NCBI GenBank assembly: GCA_963696585.1
Contig: CAVOKW010000038.1
Span: 1 to 64,000 of the forward strand
DNA from: Parvibaculum sp963696585
GTDB taxonomy: Bacteria > Pseudomonadota > Alphaproteobacteria > Parvibaculales > Parvibaculaceae
Direction: 5' to 3'
Length of the DNA: 64,000 nucleotides
Shown here: positions 61,947 through 64,000 of the stretch, one piece after another
Layout of the letters: each line of letters opens with the position of its first letter
How positions within the stretch are numbered: the stretch's first letter is position 1
Position numbers and translations under genes: made by a program
Notes under the pieces: generated by a model
What the model was told of the DNA's origin: nothing
Seen by the model: only the letters and a program-made list of their open reading frames with translations
Database searches by the model: none

Positions 61947-62479
61947 CGCCCCGCCGCCTCGCGCATCAGGGCCTGCGCCACGCGGGCTTCGCCCGCGCCT
62001 GCATGGGCATGACAGATCGCAATCGCCAGCGCATCGGCGGCATGTTCATTCAGCGCATGACAGCCAGGCAGCAGCATTTCCACCATCATCTGGATTTGCC
62101 CCTTGCCGGCATGACCCGCGCCGACAACCGCCTTCTTGACATGATTGGGCGCATATTCGGCAACGGGAAGCCCTGCCCGTGACGGCACAAGCAGCGCCAC
62201 AGCCCGCGCTTGACCGAGTTTCAAGGCCGCTGCCGCATCGCGCGCCACAAAGGCGTTTTCGACCGCCGCCGAATGCGGTGCATAGGCCTCAATCACCTCG
62301 ACAAGCCCGGCTTCAAGCTGCACGAGGCGCTCGGCGAGGCTCAACCTGTCGCTGGACGTCACCACACCATTGGCCACATGCGTGAGTTTGGTGCCGACAA
62401 GCTCGATCACACCCCAGCCCATGAAGCGCAAACCGGGATCGATCCCGAGAAATCTCGTCTGGCTGGGCCGGGGCACCAT
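61943..62479 (-). CDS. ruvC: Holliday junction resolvase RuvC
   Basis: RuvC cuts Holliday junctions. The 178-residue protein has the RNase H-like metal residues: D in RFLGIDPGLRFMGWGVIE, E in AAVENAFVARDA, and the C-terminal HAADALAIAICHAH with Asp and His. AAGGAG precedes the ATG. It overlaps ruvA by ATGA and is the first gene of ruvCAB, with yebC 52 bases upstream. Confidence 0.97.
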   Translation of the reverse strand: MVPRPSQTRFLGIDPGLRFMGWGVIELVGTKLTHVANGVVTSSDRLSLAERLVQLEAGLVEVIEAYAPHSAAVENAFVARDAAAALKLGQARAVALLVPSRAGLPVAEYAPNHVKKAVVGAGHAGKGQIQMMVEMLLPGCHALNEHAADALAIAICHAHAGAGEARVAQALMREAAGR

Positions 62480-62531
62480 GCGCTCCTTGCCGGTCTGATC
62501 GCGGCCGAAGCGCTGGCGCGAAATCCGCCAA

Positions 62532-63278
62532 TCAGGCAGACATCTTTTCCATCAGCGAATCGGACAATTCGAAGTTCGCATAAACCTGCTGCACATCGTC
62601 GTTGTCGTCCAGCGCTTCGAGCATTTTGAGCAGGCTCTCGCCTTTCTCATCATCAATCCCGATCAGGTTCTGCGGCTTCCAGACCATTTTGGCCGAGCGC
62701 GGTTCGCCATATTTGGCCTCCAGCACTTTGACGACTTCGTGGAGCGAATCAGGCGCACAGAAAAGCTCATGCACCTCCTCGCCTGATTGCACATCATCAG
62801 CGCCCGCTTCAATCGCGGCTTCGATCATCTCGTCGGCGCTCGCCACCTTGGCATCAAACTCAATCGCACCAAGATGATCGAACATGAAGGAGACCGAGCC
62901 GGTTTCGCCCAGATTGCCGCCATTCTTGGAAAAAATGGAGCGCACTTCGCCAGCCGTGCGATTGCGATTATCGGTGAGCGTTTCAATGATGACGCCGACG
63001 CCGCCCGGCCCAAAGCCCTCATAGCGAACCTCGTCATAATTCTCGCCGCCCTGATCGGTGCTCTTTTTGATCGCGCGCTCGATATTGTCTTTCGGCATGT
63101 TTTCCGCACGCGCTGCCAGAATGGCGGCGCGCAGGCGCGGATTGAAGGCCGGGTCCGGCAGACCGAGTTTGGCCGCAACGGTGATTTCCTTGGCCAGCTT
63201 CGCGAAGATTTTGGCGCGCTTCTTATCCTGCGCACCCTTGCGATGCATGATGTTCTTGAATTGGGAATGGCCAGCCAT
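62532..63278 (-). CDS. yebC: YebC/PmpR family protein
   Basis: The 248-residue protein is a full-length YebC: MAGHSQFKNIMHRKGAQDKK, LPDPAFNPRLRAAILAARAE, ENMPKDNIERAIKKSTDQG, and YEGFGPGGVGVIIETLTDNRNRT. The family was named as a transcription regulator; recent work links it to translation of proline-rich stretches. GGAG five bases before the ATG. It leads the ruvCAB-ybgC block. Confidence 0.97.
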   Translation of the reverse strand: MAGHSQFKNIMHRKGAQDKKRAKIFAKLAKEITVAAKLGLPDPAFNPRLRAAILAARAENMPKDNIERAIKKSTDQGGENYDEVRYEGFGPGGVGVIIETLTDNRNRTAGEVRSIFSKNGGNLGETGSVSFMFDHLGAIEFDAKVASADEMIEAAIEAGADDVQSGEEVHELFCAPDSLHEVVKVLEAKYGEPRSAKMVWKPQNLIGIDDEKGESLLKMLEALDDNDDVQQVYANFELSDSLMEKMSA

Positions 63279-63717
63279 GGGGTCTCCAAATGGGTCGAGA
63301 ATTCAGCGGACAGGCGCGTCTGGCGCATGCCGAGGCAAGGTCCGCAGAAATTGCCGTTGATTTGGCGCCTTTATAAGCGGCGCTCCGGGCAAAATCCAGC
63401 TTTGGCAAATGATGGCGTCTCATCTGATTTTGGCCCGGAAAAATCGATATATAAATAAATGGATGTATTTATTTTACCATTTTTTGGGAAATTGGTAGTA
63501 CTTTCGGATAGTTCGATGGATCGGAGGGTCTGCCCAGCCCCTATGCCAAATCGAGCATGTCGCAGTCCCGGTTTCGCGGTGTGCCCACGCCACGCAACGG
63601 GATGCGCCTTCGCAGAAGCGGGGGCCGGCGCTCCGTCCGGTGTCTTTTTGCCCACCATAAGATGCAAGCGACGGGGCGCCCTCCCGGCCCTCAAGACTGG
63701 AATCGGATCGGCATCCA
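63279..63717. other. Gap between yebC and the glycosyltransferase gene
   Basis: No gene is recognised in 439 bases. An AT-rich stretch (63440-63500, with ATATATAAATAAAT) stands out against the GC-rich background and could hold a promoter. Overlapping short frames (63459-63815 plus, 63371-63721 minus) look non-coding. Confidence 0.4.
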
Positions 63718-64000
63718 TCAACCGCCATAACAGTCACTCACCCAGCCATAGTCAGGCGAGAGCGGCCGCTCAAAGGTCATTTCCTCGACATAGCGGGCAA
63801 TCGCGCGCTCATTGAAAATCAGGTGATAGCGCGCATGACCATTGCGGGCGATGCGTTGGCGCTCGCCATCATTCTCCAGGAAGAAACGCAGCCTGTCGGC
63901 AAGCTCGGCGCGGTCCCTGAAAAACACAAACTCATCATCTGAAAATATCGCGTCATAGCCCGTTGAGCGCGCCACAAAGACAAGCAGGCCATTGCCCGCA
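63718..64000 (-). CDS. Glycosyltransferase, C-terminal part
   Basis: The frame is open to the window edge, so the start is beyond it. The visible roughly 94 residues match the C-terminal domain of GT4-like or DUF3880-like glycosyltransferases: GNGLLVFVARSTGYDAIFSD, DEFVFFRDRAELADRLRFFL, RQRIARNGHARYHLIFNERA. This end includes the nucleotide-sugar-side helix and the surveillance of a final helix (ARYVEEMTF). Substrate unknown. Confidence 0.7.
   Translation of the reverse strand, partial: AGNGLLVFVARSTGYDAIFSDDEFVFFRDRAELADRLRFFLENDGERQRIARNGHARYHLIFNERAIARYVEEMTFERPLSPDYGWVSDCYGG

Noticed and set aside
63459..63815. 118-codon frame upstream of yebC
   Set aside because: No ribosome site or family; it overlaps the end of the glycosyltransferase gene on the other strand.

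Overview
The window is typical chromosome of an alphaproteobacterium. The evidence is a CtrA/SciP/ChpT cell-cycle module, a Caulobacter-type flagellar operon (fliF-fliG-fliH-fliN-flbD), an alphaproteobacterial tol-pal/ruv block, tilS-ftsH-folP-glmM order, and serC/serA behind a serC-type RNA leader. Two CYP153-type P450s and a Sul-like folP beside glmM point towards the Parvibaculales/Rhodobiaceae side of the class; that placement is inference.

Layout. 1-630: fragments of a DUF1016 nuclease and an HsdM methylase, unlike the rest in content and cut off sharply near 630. 0.66-9 kb: housekeeping and metabolic genes (SnoaL-like protein, zinc peptidase, CYP153, SlyX, RluA-type synthase, AMP-forming ligase, an Asn/Ser-repeat secreted protein, tRNA-Met, phospholipid methyltransferase-like gene, mnmA). 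9.2-24.4 kb: flagellar region: fliK and flgD behind a sigma-54 promoter, sciP, the fliF operon ending in the sigma-54 activator flbD, then flhA-flhF-flhG, and fliJ/fliI on the other strand. 24.6-26.3 kb: ctrA facing chpT across a terminator. 26.4-34.9 kb: cysQ, a candidate structured RNA, eipA, small membrane proteins, a decayed patch beside tRNA-Glu (sugar methyltransferase remnant, antitoxin with broken toxin), a candidate anti-Shine-Dalgarno sRNA, a JAMM peptidase, rluD and rpoH. 35-47.6 kb: msrA, thiC with its TPP riboswitch, purA, serA/serC, a PhzF protein, thiD, glmM. 47.8-55 kb: a Sul-type folP, a TetR/CYP153 pair placed between folP and ftsH, ftsH, tilS. 54-63.3 kb: cpoB, pal, tolB, tolA, tolR, tolQ, ybgC, ruvB, ruvA, ruvC and yebC as one long minus-strand block. 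The window ends in the C-terminal part of a glycosyltransferase.

How it works together. The flagellar hierarchy can be read from the sequence. CtrA boxes lie upstream of sciP (the CtrA inhibitor) and upstream of the fliF operon. That operon produces FlbD, the activator for sigma-54 promoters such as the one before fliK. ctrA carries two GANTC methylation sites and CtrA-like half-sites, and its phosphotransfer partner gene chpT is next door. The most interesting locus is folP (47783-48589). It reads like the sulfonamide-resistant Sul2 enzyme rather than an ordinary FolP and sits directly upstream of glmM, the same pair found on mobile sul2 elements.
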